From Taibaiella sp. (GTDB lineage Bacteria > Bacteroidota > Bacteroidia > Chitinophagales > Chitinophagaceae), in the NCBI GenBank assembly GCA_016786705.1, contig JAEUVV010000003.1, forward strand, positions 1 through 64,000: a stretch of DNA of 64,000 nt, given 5' to 3'. Below, piece by piece: positions 41,391 through 51,314 of the stretch; the first letter of the stretch is position 1; every line of letters begins with the position of its first letter. The notes below the pieces were generated by a model. That model did not search any database and had not been told where the DNA came from. It saw only the letters and a list, made by a program, of their open reading frames with translations. Made by a program: the position numbers and the translations under genes.

Positions 41391-42323
41391 ATGCAGGATT
41401 CAATTTTATTATCCGTAAAGAACCTGAAAAAGTCATATGGGAATCATAAGGCTGTAGATGACATTAGTTTTGACATAAAAAAAGGAACAATTTTCGGGTT
41501 ACTAGGCCCTAACGGTGCCGGTAAAAGTACCTTGTTACGTATGGTAACCGGTATTTTCCACCAGGATAGCGGCGAGATCCTGATGGATGGTAAACCCTTC
41601 GACGGGCTGCAGCATACCGACCTGATCGGCTATATGCCCGAGGAACGGGGACTGTATAAAAAAATGAAAGTAGGGGAGCACATCCTTTACCTGGCAAAAT
41701 TGAAAGGTTTAAAAGGCGAGGTGGCCACGCAAAGGGCCAAATACTGGGTAGAACGCCTGCAAATGGGAAGCTGGTGGAATAAAAAAGTGGAAGATCTCAG
41801 TAAAGGGATGAGCCAGAAACTGCAGTTTGTGGCCACGGTGATCCATGACCCTAAATTACTGATCCTGGATGAACCATTTAGCGGGCTTGACCCCGTGAAC
41901 GCCAATGTTATAAAAGAAGAGATCTTCAGGCTGGCTAAAGAAGGTACCACGATCATCTTCAGTACCCACCGCATGGAGCAGGTAGAAGAGATCTGCGACC
42001 AGATCATTTTAGTGAACCTGGGTAAAAAATTACTGGACGGCAGCGTAGAGCAGGTAAAACAGAATTTTAAGGAGCACATTTTTACCGTGGCTACCAACGA
42101 CACAATTGCTCAATACCCCGATTTCGTGGAAATACTGGAGAAGAACCCGAAAAGTATCCGTTTCAAGGCTACAGAGACAGATATGCCTAATAAAGTATTG
42201 GGTCACCTGATCGCGCAAAGCAATCCTATTCAATCTTTCCAGGAGCATCTGCCTTCATTGAATGATATTTTTATCAGGCTGGTAGGTACCTCACCTACCG
42301 CCAGACCATTTGAAGCTAACTAA
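41391..42323 (+). CDS. ABC transporter ATP-binding protein (NatA-like)
   Basis: A 310-residue ATPase: Walker A GPNGAGKST, Q-loop region YMPEERGLYKKMKV, signature LSKGMSQK, Walker B LLILDEPFSGLD, H-loop STHRMEQ, then an ~80-residue C-terminal domain of the DUF4162/NatA type. With the permease encoded 21 bases downstream it forms an ABC-2 type exporter; the best-known relatives are Na+ extrusion or drug exporters. Cargo unknown. Confidence 0.92.
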   Translation: MQDSILLSVKNLKKSYGNHKAVDDISFDIKKGTIFGLLGPNGAGKSTLLRMVTGIFHQDSGEILMDGKPFDGLQHTDLIGYMPEERGLYKKMKVGEHILYLAKLKGLKGEVATQRAKYWVERLQMGSWWNKKVEDLSKGMSQKLQFVATVIHDPKLLILDEPFSGLDPVNANVIKEEIFRLAKEGTTIIFSTHRMEQVEEICDQIILVNLGKKLLDGSVEQVKQNFKEHIFTVATNDTIAQYPDFVEILEKNPKSIRFKATETDMPNKVLGHLIAQSNPIQSFQEHLPSLNDIFIRLVGTSPTARPFEAN

Positions 42324-42344
42324 AAACAAAAAACATTCCGGTTC

Positions 42345-43655
42345 ATGAAAACAGCCATAATCATAAAAAGAGAATACCTCTCGCGCGTTAAAAAGCGCTC
42401 CTTTATTATTACTACCTTATTACTTCCTATCCTGTTCATCGTATTCCTTTTTGGTACCAGTTACCTGGCAGCGAAAAGTACCCGGGAGAAAAAAGTGGTA
42501 GTGAAAGACGAAAGCGGCTATTTTATCAACAAGCTGAAATCTTCAAAAACAGTACTTTACTCTTACTCCCAGGAACCGATTGAAGGGCTAAAGGAGCGAT
42601 TGTATAATGACAGTTTCACTGCCCTGATCTATATCCCGGCCTTTAACCTGGACCAGAAACAAAAGTTCCAGATCTATAGTAATGAGAACCTGGGTACTGA
42701 AGTAGAAAACAACCTGAATGATCAGGCCAACAATATTGTACGGGGCGAACGCATTAGAATAGCCGGTATTGACGAGCAGAAATACAAAGATGCCAGTACC
42801 GACATGGTAACTTTTGACAATATAGTGGGTAAAGAACAGAAAAAAGGTAACACCAACCTGGCCAGCATCGTAGGTATGGCCAGCGGATTCCTGTTATACC
42901 TCTTCATGCTGTTATACGGCGCCAGTGTTATGACCAGTGTTATGGAAGAAAAAACGAACCGTATCGCCGAGATCATCATAAGCTCGGTAAAACCCTTCCA
43001 GCTAATGATGGGTAAGATCGTAGGCGTAGCTATGGTGGGCCTCACACAGGTAGCGATCTGGGTTGCTTTCATCGCGATACTGGCCATGGTGGCCATGCCA
43101 TTACTCAGTAATATGCAGATGGACCCGGAACAAGCCAGGGCGATCTCGGAACAGGCCATGGCGGGTGGTGATGCCGGTTTTGCAGGTAAAATAGCTACAG
43201 TAATGGCTACCGGTACCCTGGAAGGCGTCAATTTACTGTCTGTTTTCGGCTGGTTTGTCTTCTTCTTCCTGGGTGGTTATTTCCTTTACGCGGCACTATT
43301 TGCTGCAGTAGGCAGCCTGGTCAATGAAGGACAGCAGGATGCACAGCAGTTCAGCACAATTATTACTTTGCCGATCATTTTCAGCTTTGTGATTATGACT
43401 ACTGCCATTAAAGACCCTAACAGCGGGCTGGCCGTTTTTGGCAGCATCTTCCCGCTGACCTCACCGATCGTAATGATGGCGAGAATACCGTTTGACGTTC
43501 CGGCTTCACAACTGATCATTTCGGTAGTGTGTCTCATTGCCGGTTTTGTATTGACTACCTTACTCGCTGCTAAGATTTACAGAACGGGCATCCTGATGTA
43601 TGGTAAAAAAATAACCATGAAAGAAGTAGGTAAATGGTTGTTCCGCAAAAGCTAA
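42345..43655 (+). CDS. ABC-2 type transporter permease (NatB-like)
   Basis: A 436-residue membrane protein. An N-terminal helix (IITTLLLPILFIVFLFGTSYLA) is followed by an extracytoplasmic domain of about 130 residues, then five or six helices (ASIVGMASGFLLYLFMLLYGASVM, ... QVAIWVAFIAILAMVAMP, ... VFFFLGGYFLYAALFAAVGSLV). The motif VMEEKTNRIAEIIISSVKPFQLMMGKIVG is characteristic of ABC-2/NatB permeases. Co-transcribed with the ATPase and followed by a terminator. Confidence 0.92.
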   Translation: MKTAIIIKREYLSRVKKRSFIITTLLLPILFIVFLFGTSYLAAKSTREKKVVVKDESGYFINKLKSSKTVLYSYSQEPIEGLKERLYNDSFTALIYIPAFNLDQKQKFQIYSNENLGTEVENNLNDQANNIVRGERIRIAGIDEQKYKDASTDMVTFDNIVGKEQKKGNTNLASIVGMASGFLLYLFMLLYGASVMTSVMEEKTNRIAEIIISSVKPFQLMMGKIVGVAMVGLTQVAIWVAFIAILAMVAMPLLSNMQMDPEQARAISEQAMAGGDAGFAGKIATVMATGTLEGVNLLSVFGWFVFFFLGGYFLYAALFAAVGSLVNEGQQDAQQFSTIITLPIIFSFVIMTTAIKDPNSGLAVFGSIFPLTSPIVMMARIPFDVPASQLIISVVCLIAGFVLTTLLAAKIYRTGILMYGKKITMKEVGKWLFRKS

Positions 43656-43677
43656 ACGCTAATTTGAATTGAATCGT

Positions 43678-43709
43678 CGCCATTAATTTATTTTAATGGC
43701 GATTTTTTT
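43678..43709 (+). terminator. Terminator after the ABC exporter operon
   Basis: CGCCATTAA (43678-43686) pairs with TTAATGGCG (43693-43701), then a run of T. It lies 22 bases past the permease stop. Confidence 0.88.
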
Positions 43710-43787
43710 GCCAATTTGTTACAGGTTAAACCGGGCTACCGTTATAATATTCACTTTTTATTACCAGCATTTCCGGGTCAAAAGCAT

Positions 43788-43795
43788 TAACTTTG
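43788..43795 (+). promoter_or_regulatory. porU promoter -7 box
   Basis: TAACTTTG, exact fit to TAnnTTTG, giving a leader of over 100 bases before the ATG at 43909. No clear -33 TTG. Confidence 0.5.
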
Positions 43796-43908
43796 AATGT
43801 TATACTTTTATCAAAACTTTTGCGTTTTAACAATAATAAGCAGGTATAAATCCATTGCGGTATATTTTGCATCCTGTTTTGATAAATAACCCGAAAACTG
43901 TTGAAATA

Positions 43909-46900
43909 ATGAATAAATATCTAAGCCTTTGTTCTTTCGTTCTTCTTGGCGCATTAAGCGCTGTAGCGGGAGAAAAACGCACGGTAAACTTTAAGGATTT
44001 TAAAGCTTATGAAGTGTCTGATGAAGGGGTTTACCTTGGATTTATCACCATGCAGAACCGTATCGATACCGGTACGCTTACCCTTAAAAATGTGCAGGCA
44101 GAAAAATTTGAGGGACAACTTCCCGAAGGTGTAGTGGTTGTGGATGGCAATATCCGGCCGGGCATTTTCTGGGGCATTCAGCAAAAGCAGTTAAAGGCGG
44201 GCTTCAGATTGCCGCTTTACTACCGCCAGGACGGCCAGGTATATAAAGTGCGGTCTTTTGATATGGAAGTGGATGAAGAAAAACCTTCCAAAGTACTGGC
44301 CCGGGATTATACGGCGAACTCGGTATTAAGTACCGGCAACTGGTATAAAATAGCGGTGGACAAAAGAGGGATCTTCAAAATCGATTATAATTTATTACAA
44401 TCGCTGGGTATTAACCCGGCAACGGTCAACCCGGCCAATATACGGGTTTATGGTAATGGCGGCCAGGTAATGTCTGAAGCGGTGAGCGACGGGGCTTATG
44501 ACGACCTGGTGGAAAACGAGATCGAGGTGGTGCATGCCGGTGGAGGCAGCTTCGGGCAGAATGACTATATACTTTTCTATGCCAACGGGCCTATACAATG
44601 GACCCCGTCGTCTAATGGGAAAGATTTCCAGCATAAGCTAAACCCTTACGAAGATAAAAGCTATTATTTTATCAATGTAGACCTGGGAGCAGGCAAGAGA
44701 GTGGGTAATGCAACAGCGGTACCCGGTACCCCTGCAACGACCATCAGCCGTTTTGATGCCTACACGGTCATAGAGCAGGATGAGGTCAACCTGGGTAAGA
44801 TCGGTAAAGAATGGCTGGGTCAGAGAATTCCCAGGAATAGTCAGCTGGACTTACCTTTGTCCTTAGGAGGCTTAAGCGATACAGTCCGTTATAAAGCCAC
44901 TTTTGGTGGCATCACCGAAAGCGGGAATATAGGTATTAACCTCAAAGTAGGCAATAATAATGTGGGTAATACTTCTATTGGTATTACGAGCGGAGATTAT
45001 GTCTATTACAGGAATGGAGAGGTATCAGGGTCCTTTATGCCCGGTGCGGCCAGCTTTAATATGGGTATTGCTTTCACGGCAAGCTCTGTAAACGCCTCGC
45101 TGTACCTGGACTATATTTTATTGAACTACAAACGCCCGCTATCCCTTCCTTCAGGACAGCAGCTGAGTTTACGCTCTTTTGAGCAACGTGCCGCTGTAGG
45201 CGATGTGGTGGCATTTAACCTTACTAATGCTAATACGAACACCAGGGTATGGAATGTGAGCAATCCCTTAAGCCCCAGGCAAATGCCGGCACAATTATCC
45301 GGCTCTGTGCTTAGCTTTACGGATTCCGGTGGTGTTTTGGGGGAATATATAGCTTTCGATGGGGCTGCTTACCTGACGCCAACGGCTATCGGCAGAATAG
45401 ATAACCAGAACCTGCATGGCTTGTCCCAGGCAGACTACCTGATTATTACCAATAATGACCTGTTACCGGCAGCGGAAAAGCTGGCGGCCATTCACCGGGA
45501 TAAGTTCGGCAGAACGGTGCACGTAGCCACTGTAGAGAAGATCTATAATGAATTCTCTTCCGGCAGCCAGGACATAGGCGGGATCCGCAACTTCATCCGG
45601 ATGTTTTATGACCGGGGCAATGGTACCCATGATCTTAAAAACATACTTTTGTTCGGTACCGCTTCTTTTGATTTCAAAAACAGGATCGCCAGTAATACCA
45701 ATGTAGTGCCTACCTACCAGACCGATATTTCTTCCAATGGTAATTCGGCCTATGTAACGGATGAGTACTTTACCCTGCTGGATGATGGCGAAGATATCCG
45801 CGATAATACAGAAGGTAGCTTCATTGATGTAGGTAGTGGCCGTATACCGGCGCGCAACCTGGATGAAGCGCATAACTATGTGGCTAAAGTGGAACAATAT
45901 ATCAGCGCGCAAAGCTTCGGGGAATGGAAATTGAACTCCACCTTTGTAACCGATGATTTTGAACCCGGCATGGGTTTCCTGAGAAGTTCGGAAACGATGA
46001 GCACCGCACTGGATAATGCTTATAATGTAATAGGGGCCAGTAAGCTTCTGGCAGATGCTTCACCCAGGGTAGCTACTCCAAGCGGAACCAAATTTCCTTC
46101 TATTACCCGGGATATCAATAACCAGGTATTTAACGGCACCTTCCTGATGAACTATATCGGGCATGGTAACCCTACAAGATGGGCGGTAGAAGAGATCCTG
46201 TACCAGGGTGATATTGACCAATGGTCCAATTTTGAGAAACTGCCTATGGTCATTACCGCTACCTGTGATTTTGGTCGTTTTGATAATCCCCTGGAACCTT
46301 CATCCGGCGTAAATATGGTGATCAAGAAAAACGGCGGCGCCATTATGTCCCTAACTACTACCCAGATCGTATATCCCGGCCCTAACGACCGGCTGAATGC
46401 GGCGTTTATAGGCGAGCAGTTCGTGCAAAACCCGGATGGCAACTTTACTACTTTCGGAGAAGCTTTTATGCATGCCAAAAACGCGGCCAGCTCCTCTTCG
46501 AGCACCCGTTTAAACTCTAAGAAATTTGTAGTACTGGGCGACCCGGGCCTGGCACCGGCTTTGCCCAAACATAAAGTCGTAAGGGATTCTATACTGGAAG
46601 TGCGGGGAGCAGAAGAAGCTGTAGCTACTGATACGCTCAAAGCTTTAGGTAAGTATATCATCAAAGGCCATATAGCGGATGCCGCGGGTAATCCAAAAAC
46701 GGGCTTTAACGGCCAGGTGTATGTAACCATTTTTGATAAAAGAAGAGAGGTGTCTGCTACTAACCCGACCTTACTCGCTTCAAATGATCCTAATAAGACT
46801 TATTCTTTACAAAATAGCGTACTGTTCCGTGGTAATACTACAGTAGAAAACGGGGAGTTCTCGGTCAACGTAATTATCCCTAAAGATATCAATTATGACC

Positions 46901-47661
46901 TGGGTAAAGGTAAAATAGTCTATTACGCTTTTGATGATAAAGAGGAAGCAGCCAGTGCGGATACCAACCTGATCGTAGGTAAGTTCAGCGACTATGCCGG
47001 TGTGGACAACAATGGCCCTGTGGTCAAGCCATTTATTGACAATAACCTGTTCCGCTCCGGGGATATCGTAAGCGCCAACCCGATGCTTTATGTAGAGTTG
47101 GAAGACGATAACGGCATCAATGTTTCCGGCTCTTCTGTAGGTCATGACCTTATAGCGGTGCTGGATGGCGATTACAGCAATCCGTTTATCCTGAATTCCT
47201 TTTACCGTACAGAGCCCAACGATTTTAGCAAAGGCAGCCTGTTCTATCAATTATCACGTTTAACGCCGGGTAAGCATACGATTACCGTGCGCGCCTGGGA
47301 TGTGTACAATAATTTCGGCGAAGGTTCCATTGATTTTGAAGTAGTGGCAAGTGATGCGCTGGACTTTAACCTGTACAATTTCCCTAATCCTTTCAGTCAA
47401 AGTACCAGGATCGTCTTCCAGCATAACCAGCCTAATGTTGAGATGGAAGTGGACCTGCGGATCTTTGGCACCAACGGGCAGCTGGTGTATAGCCAGTCGC
47501 GGCAGATGCAGCCTACGGGAAGTTTTACTTACTGGACCTGGGATGGAACGGATAGGAGCGGGGCTAAAGTGGCACAGGGTGTCTATATGTGCCAGCTAAA
47601 TATAAAAACAAGCACAGGAATTTCTAAAACCGTATATCATAAACTGGTTTTTGCACGTTAA
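43909..47661 (+). CDS. porU: Type IX secretion system sortase PorU
   Basis: A 1250-residue PorU, the gingipain-like (C25) cysteine protease that removes the C-terminal signal of T9SS cargo and links it to A-LPS. I start at ATG 43909 because the signal peptide (MNKYLSLCSFVLLGALSAVAG) begins there. The C25 domain spans roughly 490-880, with catalytic His752 (NYIGHGNP) and Cys786 (TATCDFGR). Beta-rich domains follow and the protein ends in its own CTD-like domain (NFPNPFSQSTRIVF ... GVYMCQLNIKT), which PorU is known to keep. Together with porV next door it fixes the T9SS assignment. Confidence 0.95.
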   Translation: MNKYLSLCSFVLLGALSAVAGEKRTVNFKDFKAYEVSDEGVYLGFITMQNRIDTGTLTLKNVQAEKFEGQLPEGVVVVDGNIRPGIFWGIQQKQLKAGFRLPLYYRQDGQVYKVRSFDMEVDEEKPSKVLARDYTANSVLSTGNWYKIAVDKRGIFKIDYNLLQSLGINPATVNPANIRVYGNGGQVMSEAVSDGAYDDLVENEIEVVHAGGGSFGQNDYILFYANGPIQWTPSSNGKDFQHKLNPYEDKSYYFINVDLGAGKRVGNATAVPGTPATTISRFDAYTVIEQDEVNLGKIGKEWLGQRIPRNSQLDLPLSLGGLSDTVRYKATFGGITESGNIGINLKVGNNNVGNTSIGITSGDYVYYRNGEVSGSFMPGAASFNMGIAFTASSVNASLYLDYILLNYKRPLSLPSGQQLSLRSFEQRAAVGDVVAFNLTNANTNTRVWNVSNPLSPRQMPAQLSGSVLSFTDSGGVLGEYIAFDGAAYLTPTAIGRIDNQNLHGLSQADYLIITNNDLLPAAEKLAAIHRDKFGRTVHVATVEKIYNEFSSGSQDIGGIRNFIRMFYDRGNGTHDLKNILLFGTASFDFKNRIASNTNVVPTYQTDISSNGNSAYVTDEYFTLLDDGEDIRDNTEGSFIDVGSGRIPARNLDEAHNYVAKVEQYISAQSFGEWKLNSTFVTDDFEPGMGFLRSSETMSTALDNAYNVIGASKLLADASPRVATPSGTKFPSITRDINNQVFNGTFLMNYIGHGNPTRWAVEEILYQGDIDQWSNFEKLPMVITATCDFGRFDNPLEPSSGVNMVIKKNGGAIMSLTTTQIVYPGPNDRLNAAFIGEQFVQNPDGNFTTFGEAFMHAKNAASSSSSTRLNSKKFVVLGDPGLAPALPKHKVVRDSILEVRGAEEAVATDTLKALGKYIIKGHIADAAGNPKTGFNGQVYVTIFDKRREVSATNPTLLASNDPNKTYSLQNSVLFRGNTTVENGEFSVNVIIPKDINYDLGKGKIVYYAFDDKEEAASADTNLIVGKFSDYAGVDNNGPVVKPFIDNNLFRSGDIVSANPMLYVELEDDNGINVSGSSVGHDLIAVLDGDYSNPFILNSFYRTEPNDFSKGSLFYQLSRLTPGKHTITVRAWDVYNNFGEGSIDFEVVASDALDFNLYNFPNPFSQSTRIVFQHNQPNVEMEVDLRIFGTNGQLVYSQSRQMQPTGSFTYWTWDGTDRSGAKVAQGVYMCQLNIKTSTGISKTVYHKLVFAR

Positions 47662-47718
47662 ATAGTAGAAGCTGCAAAAGCAGTACCCGAAAAACAGATT
47701 ATTTAAATTAATAAGAAA

Positions 47719-47748
47719 TTGGTGCTTACTATAAATGTTGTAGTTTTG
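47719..47748 (+). promoter_or_regulatory. porV promoter (TTG-N19-TAGTTTTG)
   Basis: TTG at 47719-47721 and TAGTTTTG at 47741-47748, 19 bases apart, 29 bases before the porV ATG. porV may therefore be expressed independently of porU. Confidence 0.65.
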
Positions 47749-47777
47749 CACCTTCCCAAAAACAAAATTATATATTG

Positions 47778-48959
47778 ATGACTCGAAAATTGTTTGTTCC
47801 CGGAATCACATTGTTAGGTATGGCAATTTGTAATGTTGCCCAGGCGCAGGTGTATAAAGAAGTAGGACCTATATCCTACGCCGTCCCTTTCCTGACTATC
47901 GCCCCGGATGCGCGTTCAGGCGCGATGGGTGATGTAGGTGTAGCTTTATCTCCGGATGCTTACAGCCAGCATTACAATGTAGGTAAAATGGCAATGAACG
48001 AAGACGAAGCAGGTATTGCTGTCAGTTATTCTCCCTGGTTGAAAGATATAGTTCCTGATGTTGCGCTTTTGTATGCATCCGGTTTCTATAAATTCGGGGA
48101 AAATAAAGAGCAGGCAATCAGCGGTTCCATCCGCTATTTCAATCTCGGTGAAATAAACTATCGTGATGAAAACAACGAAGATCTGGGTATCGGTAAACCA
48201 AATGAATTGGCCATCGACCTGGGTTATTCCAGAAAACTATCTGAAAACTTGTCATTGGGTGCAAGCATCCGGTATATTAATTCCAATATCGCTGCCGGGG
48301 TGAAGAGTTCCGGTAGTTCTTCCGGCTACAAGCCAGCTAATACTGCCGCTGCAGATATAGGCTTATTTTATACCAAAACTACCATGACCTCCGAAGAGCA
48401 GGGTTCCACCTTTAACTTTGGTGCCGCTTTAAGAAACCTGGGTGGCCGGGTAACTTACTCTCAAATACAAAGAGACTTCTTACCGGCTCAATTGGCCGTA
48501 GGCGCCTCTTATACTTACCACATCGATAAGTTCAATAAATTCACCGCGTCGATCGACCTGGTAAAATTACTGGTACCGGCTGCTGAACGGGTTATTGAAC
48601 AAAATGGAGATACTTCTTATGTACAACCAAGAGATATGAGCGTGGTATCAGGTGCATTAAGCTCCTTTACCAAAGCGCCGGGTATGTACGGTACTACATT
48701 GGGCATTGGTGCAGAATACTGGTACCAGGATCAGTTTGCCCTGCGTGCAGGTTATTTCCATGAAGATAAACAGCTGGGTAACAGGCAATATTTTGCCGTA
48801 GGTATCGGTTTAAGGTACAGCATGTTTGGTATCGACGCTTCTTACCTGGTGCCAAGCGGATCCAGCATCGCGCGTAATCCATTAAGCAATACATTACGTT
48901 TCTCTTTATTGTTTAATTTCAACAATAAAAAATACTTTAAAGATAAAGAAGAAGCCTAA
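47778..48959 (+). CDS. porV: Type IX secretion outer-membrane protein PorV (LptO)
   Basis: A 393-residue FadL-like outer-membrane barrel: signal peptide ending NVAQAQ, the family N-terminus FLTIAPDARSGAMGDVGVALSPDA, and barrel strands to a C-terminal LRFSLLFNFNN. PorV shuttles cargo from the SprA translocon to PorU. ATG 47778 is preferred over the TTG one codon earlier. porU-porV adjacency is conserved in Bacteroidota. Confidence 0.95.
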   Translation: MTRKLFVPGITLLGMAICNVAQAQVYKEVGPISYAVPFLTIAPDARSGAMGDVGVALSPDAYSQHYNVGKMAMNEDEAGIAVSYSPWLKDIVPDVALLYASGFYKFGENKEQAISGSIRYFNLGEINYRDENNEDLGIGKPNELAIDLGYSRKLSENLSLGASIRYINSNIAAGVKSSGSSSGYKPANTAAADIGLFYTKTTMTSEEQGSTFNFGAALRNLGGRVTYSQIQRDFLPAQLAVGASYTYHIDKFNKFTASIDLVKLLVPAAERVIEQNGDTSYVQPRDMSVVSGALSSFTKAPGMYGTTLGIGAEYWYQDQFALRAGYFHEDKQLGNRQYFAVGIGLRYSMFGIDASYLVPSGSSIARNPLSNTLRFSLLFNFNNKKYFKDKEEA

Positions 48960-48981
48960 TTTAACCAGCTTCTTCCAAGCC

Positions 48982-49020
48982 AAAAGCACTGCTGTATCCC
49001 TGATACGCAGTGCTTTTTCT
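48982..49020 (+). terminator. Terminator after porV
   Basis: AAAAGCACTG..GTATC pairs with GATAC..CAGTGCTTTTT with small internal bulges, ending in T-rich sequence. Confidence 0.85.
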
Positions 49021-49134
49021 TTTATTCCTCAATGTTTTTGTTTAGGTTGAGAAAATGCTCTAAATTGCTTCGTTGTCTGATTTGTCATACTTTTTCTGAC
49101 AAAAAAACCGGAACTTTTGTTTATAATACTTTAA

Positions 49135-49623
49135 ATGAATCGTATGAAATTAAGAATTGGTAATGGTGTAGATTTTCACAGGCTAGAAGCCGGCATCCCG
49201 TTTACACTCGGAGGCATACAGATCGAACATGATAAAGGTCCCGTAGGGCATTCAGATGCAGACGTGCTGCTACATGCCATTTGTGATGCTTTACTGGGCG
49301 CAGCCGCCCTGGGTGATATCGGAAAGCATTTCCCCAATACAGATGACAGCCTTAAAGGCATTGACAGTAAGATCCTTCTAAAACGTACCCACAACCTCAT
49401 CAAAGAGCATGGCTACAATATCGTAAACATCGATGCGACCGTTTGCCTGGAGAAGCCAAAGATCGCCCCGCATATACCTCATATGCTGCAAACGATTGCC
49501 AGTACACTGGGGATTTCTGAAGAAGATATTTCTATAAAAGCGACCACTACAGAAATGATGGGTTTTGCAGGAAGGGAAGAAGGACTGGTAGCTTATGCCA
49601 GTGTCCTGATTTCTAAATTTTAA
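49135..49623 (+). CDS. ispF: 2-C-methyl-D-erythritol 2,4-cyclodiphosphate synthase
   Basis: A 162-residue IspF of the MEP pathway, converting CDP-ME phosphate to MEcPP. The metal-binding GNGVDFHRL (Asp-x-His), the SDADVLLHAICDALLGAAALGDIG block and the C-terminal KATTTEMMGFAGREEGLVAYA are intact. Two in-frame ATGs (49135, 49144) are possible; MKLRIGNG from 49144 is the more usual N-terminus. thiL starts 25 bases later, so the two are probably co-transcribed. Confidence 0.96.
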   Translation: MNRMKLRIGNGVDFHRLEAGIPFTLGGIQIEHDKGPVGHSDADVLLHAICDALLGAAALGDIGKHFPNTDDSLKGIDSKILLKRTHNLIKEHGYNIVNIDATVCLEKPKIAPHIPHMLQTIASTLGISEEDISIKATTTEMMGFAGREEGLVAYASVLISKF

Positions 49624-49647
49624 ATAATCAATTAATTATAATAATAA

Positions 49648-50682
49648 ATGAGTCAACAGGAAAGGACAGAAGTAAATCAATTAGGTGAATTTGGCTTGAT
49701 AGAGCATCTTACCAAAAACTTTGAAATAAGAAAAGCCGGTACCTTACTGGCCGTTGGGGATGATGCCGCTGTAATTGATCACTTCGGTCGCCAGACCGTT
49801 GTTACCACAGAGTTGTTTATAGAAGGCGTACATTTTGACCTGATGTACACGCCGCTGAAACACCTGGGCTATAAGATCATTTCCGCCTCTATTTCGGATA
49901 TCTGTGCCATGAATGCCGAACCGGCCCAGGTAACCGTTTCCATAGGCATTTCCAACCGCTTCTCCGTAGAAGCGCTTACAGAACTGTATGAGGGTATCTA
50001 TTATGCCTGTGAGCACTATGATATTGACCTGATCGGCGGCGATACCACATCGGCGCCACAAGGCCTGACCATTAGCGTAACGGCGCTGGGCGAGGTAAGC
50101 CCTGATAAATTTGTATCCCGTAAAGGTGCGCAAACCGGTGATCTTATCTGTGTAAGCGGCGACCTGGGTGCTGCTTATTTAGGCCTGCAGCTACTGGAAA
50201 GAGAAAAAAAGATCTTCATGGAAAGCCCGGGTGTTCAGCCCGACCTGGACAACAGGGCCTATGTAGTGGGTCGGATTCTGAAACCGGAAGCCCGTCTTGA
50301 TATTGTAGAATGGCTGGCTGCCCAGGAAATAGTGCCTACCGCAATGATGGATATCAGTGATGGCCTGAGCTCTGAGCTGTTTCATATCTGTAAACAAAGC
50401 GAGGTAGGCTGTACCATATATGAAGACAAGATCCCGTTCCATGATGAAATGCGGGAAGTAGCTTATAATTTCGAGATCGACCCTACAGCCTGTGCCTTAA
50501 GCGGCGGCGAGGATTATGAGCTTTTATTTACCGTGAAACAGGAAGATTATGATAAGATCAGGCTGTCTGAAAAGATCAGTGTGATCGGTTATATTACAGA
50601 AGCGGGCGAAGGTAAAAAGATCATTACCCGGAAAGGTAATGTACATGACCTGCAGGCCCAGGGCTGGCAACACTTTCAATAA
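49648..50682 (+). CDS. thiL: Thiamine-monophosphate kinase
   Basis: A 344-residue ThiL, phosphorylating TMP to TPP. Family motifs: LAVGDDAAVID, VTTELFIEGVHFDL, ISASISDICAMNAEP, GGDTTSAP, and the C-terminal MDISDGLSSEL and LSGGEDYELLFTV. This is the enzyme whose product feeds the TPP riboswitch found at 29.3 kb. Confidence 0.95.
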   Translation: MSQQERTEVNQLGEFGLIEHLTKNFEIRKAGTLLAVGDDAAVIDHFGRQTVVTTELFIEGVHFDLMYTPLKHLGYKIISASISDICAMNAEPAQVTVSIGISNRFSVEALTELYEGIYYACEHYDIDLIGGDTTSAPQGLTISVTALGEVSPDKFVSRKGAQTGDLICVSGDLGAAYLGLQLLEREKKIFMESPGVQPDLDNRAYVVGRILKPEARLDIVEWLAAQEIVPTAMMDISDGLSSELFHICKQSEVGCTIYEDKIPFHDEMREVAYNFEIDPTACALSGGEDYELLFTVKQEDYDKIRLSEKISVIGYITEAGEGKKIITRKGNVHDLQAQGWQHFQ

Positions 50683-50728
50683 TGATGCCGGGAAATACTA
50701 TCCTGTAACTAAAGAAAAAGGAAGATAA

Positions 50729-51229
50729 ATGGATTTGGAAAAAGTATTGGAAGCAGCCAATAAGGACAGGAAAAAGCTTACGAAATTCCTGAAAAAGTTT
50801 GATGATATTATCCCCCCTGATCTGGGCGAAATCGTTGCGGAAGAAGATAAAAAAGTCTGGGAGCAGGTAGACTGTACCGTTTGCGCCAACTGTTGCAAAA
50901 CCATGACCCCGATCTTCACGGAAGAAGATATTGCCCGCATTTCGGCGCATCTTAATATGACGCCACAGGCCTTCTTTGACCAGTACCTGGAAGTAGAGGC
51001 GGACACTGGCAGCACCGTAAACCGGGTATTACCCTGCGTTTTCTTAAAGGATGATAAGTGTAGTATTTATGAAGTACGTCCTATAGATTGCGCTGAGTTT
51101 CCGCACCATGATAAGCGACCTTTTGATGACTACAATGATACTTTTATACAGAATGTGTTTCGCTGCCCGGCGACTTATGAATTGGTCAAAAACCTCAAGG
51201 AACGTATAGAGTCTGAATATGATTTTTAA
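50729..51229 (+). CDS. YkgJ family cysteine-cluster protein
   Basis: A 166-residue protein with the YkgJ/CxxCxxCC arrangement: DCTVCANCCKTM, then CVFLKDDKCSIYEVRPIDCAEFP, and a later FRCPAT. Such proteins are expected to bind zinc or an Fe-S cluster; their function is unknown. Starts 46 bases after thiL and ends at a strong terminator, so it probably closes the ispF-thiL transcript. Confidence 0.88.
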   Translation: MDLEKVLEAANKDRKKLTKFLKKFDDIIPPDLGEIVAEEDKKVWEQVDCTVCANCCKTMTPIFTEEDIARISAHLNMTPQAFFDQYLEVEADTGSTVNRVLPCVFLKDDKCSIYEVRPIDCAEFPHHDKRPFDDYNDTFIQNVFRCPATYELVKNLKERIESEYDF

Positions 51230-51242
51230 ATGCTAATTTACG

Positions 51243-51282
51243 AAACCGGGGAGCTGTTGGAATAGCTCCCCGGTTTTATTTT
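51243..51282. terminator. Bidirectional terminator between the YkgJ gene and the bestrophin gene
   Basis: AAACCGGGGAGCT pairs with AGCTCCCCGGTTT around a GTTGGAAT loop, followed by TATTTT. It serves the converging genes on both sides. Confidence 0.92.
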
Positions 51283-51314
51283 AAGCTAATGCCAAAGGGT
51301 TTAGCATTTTGATG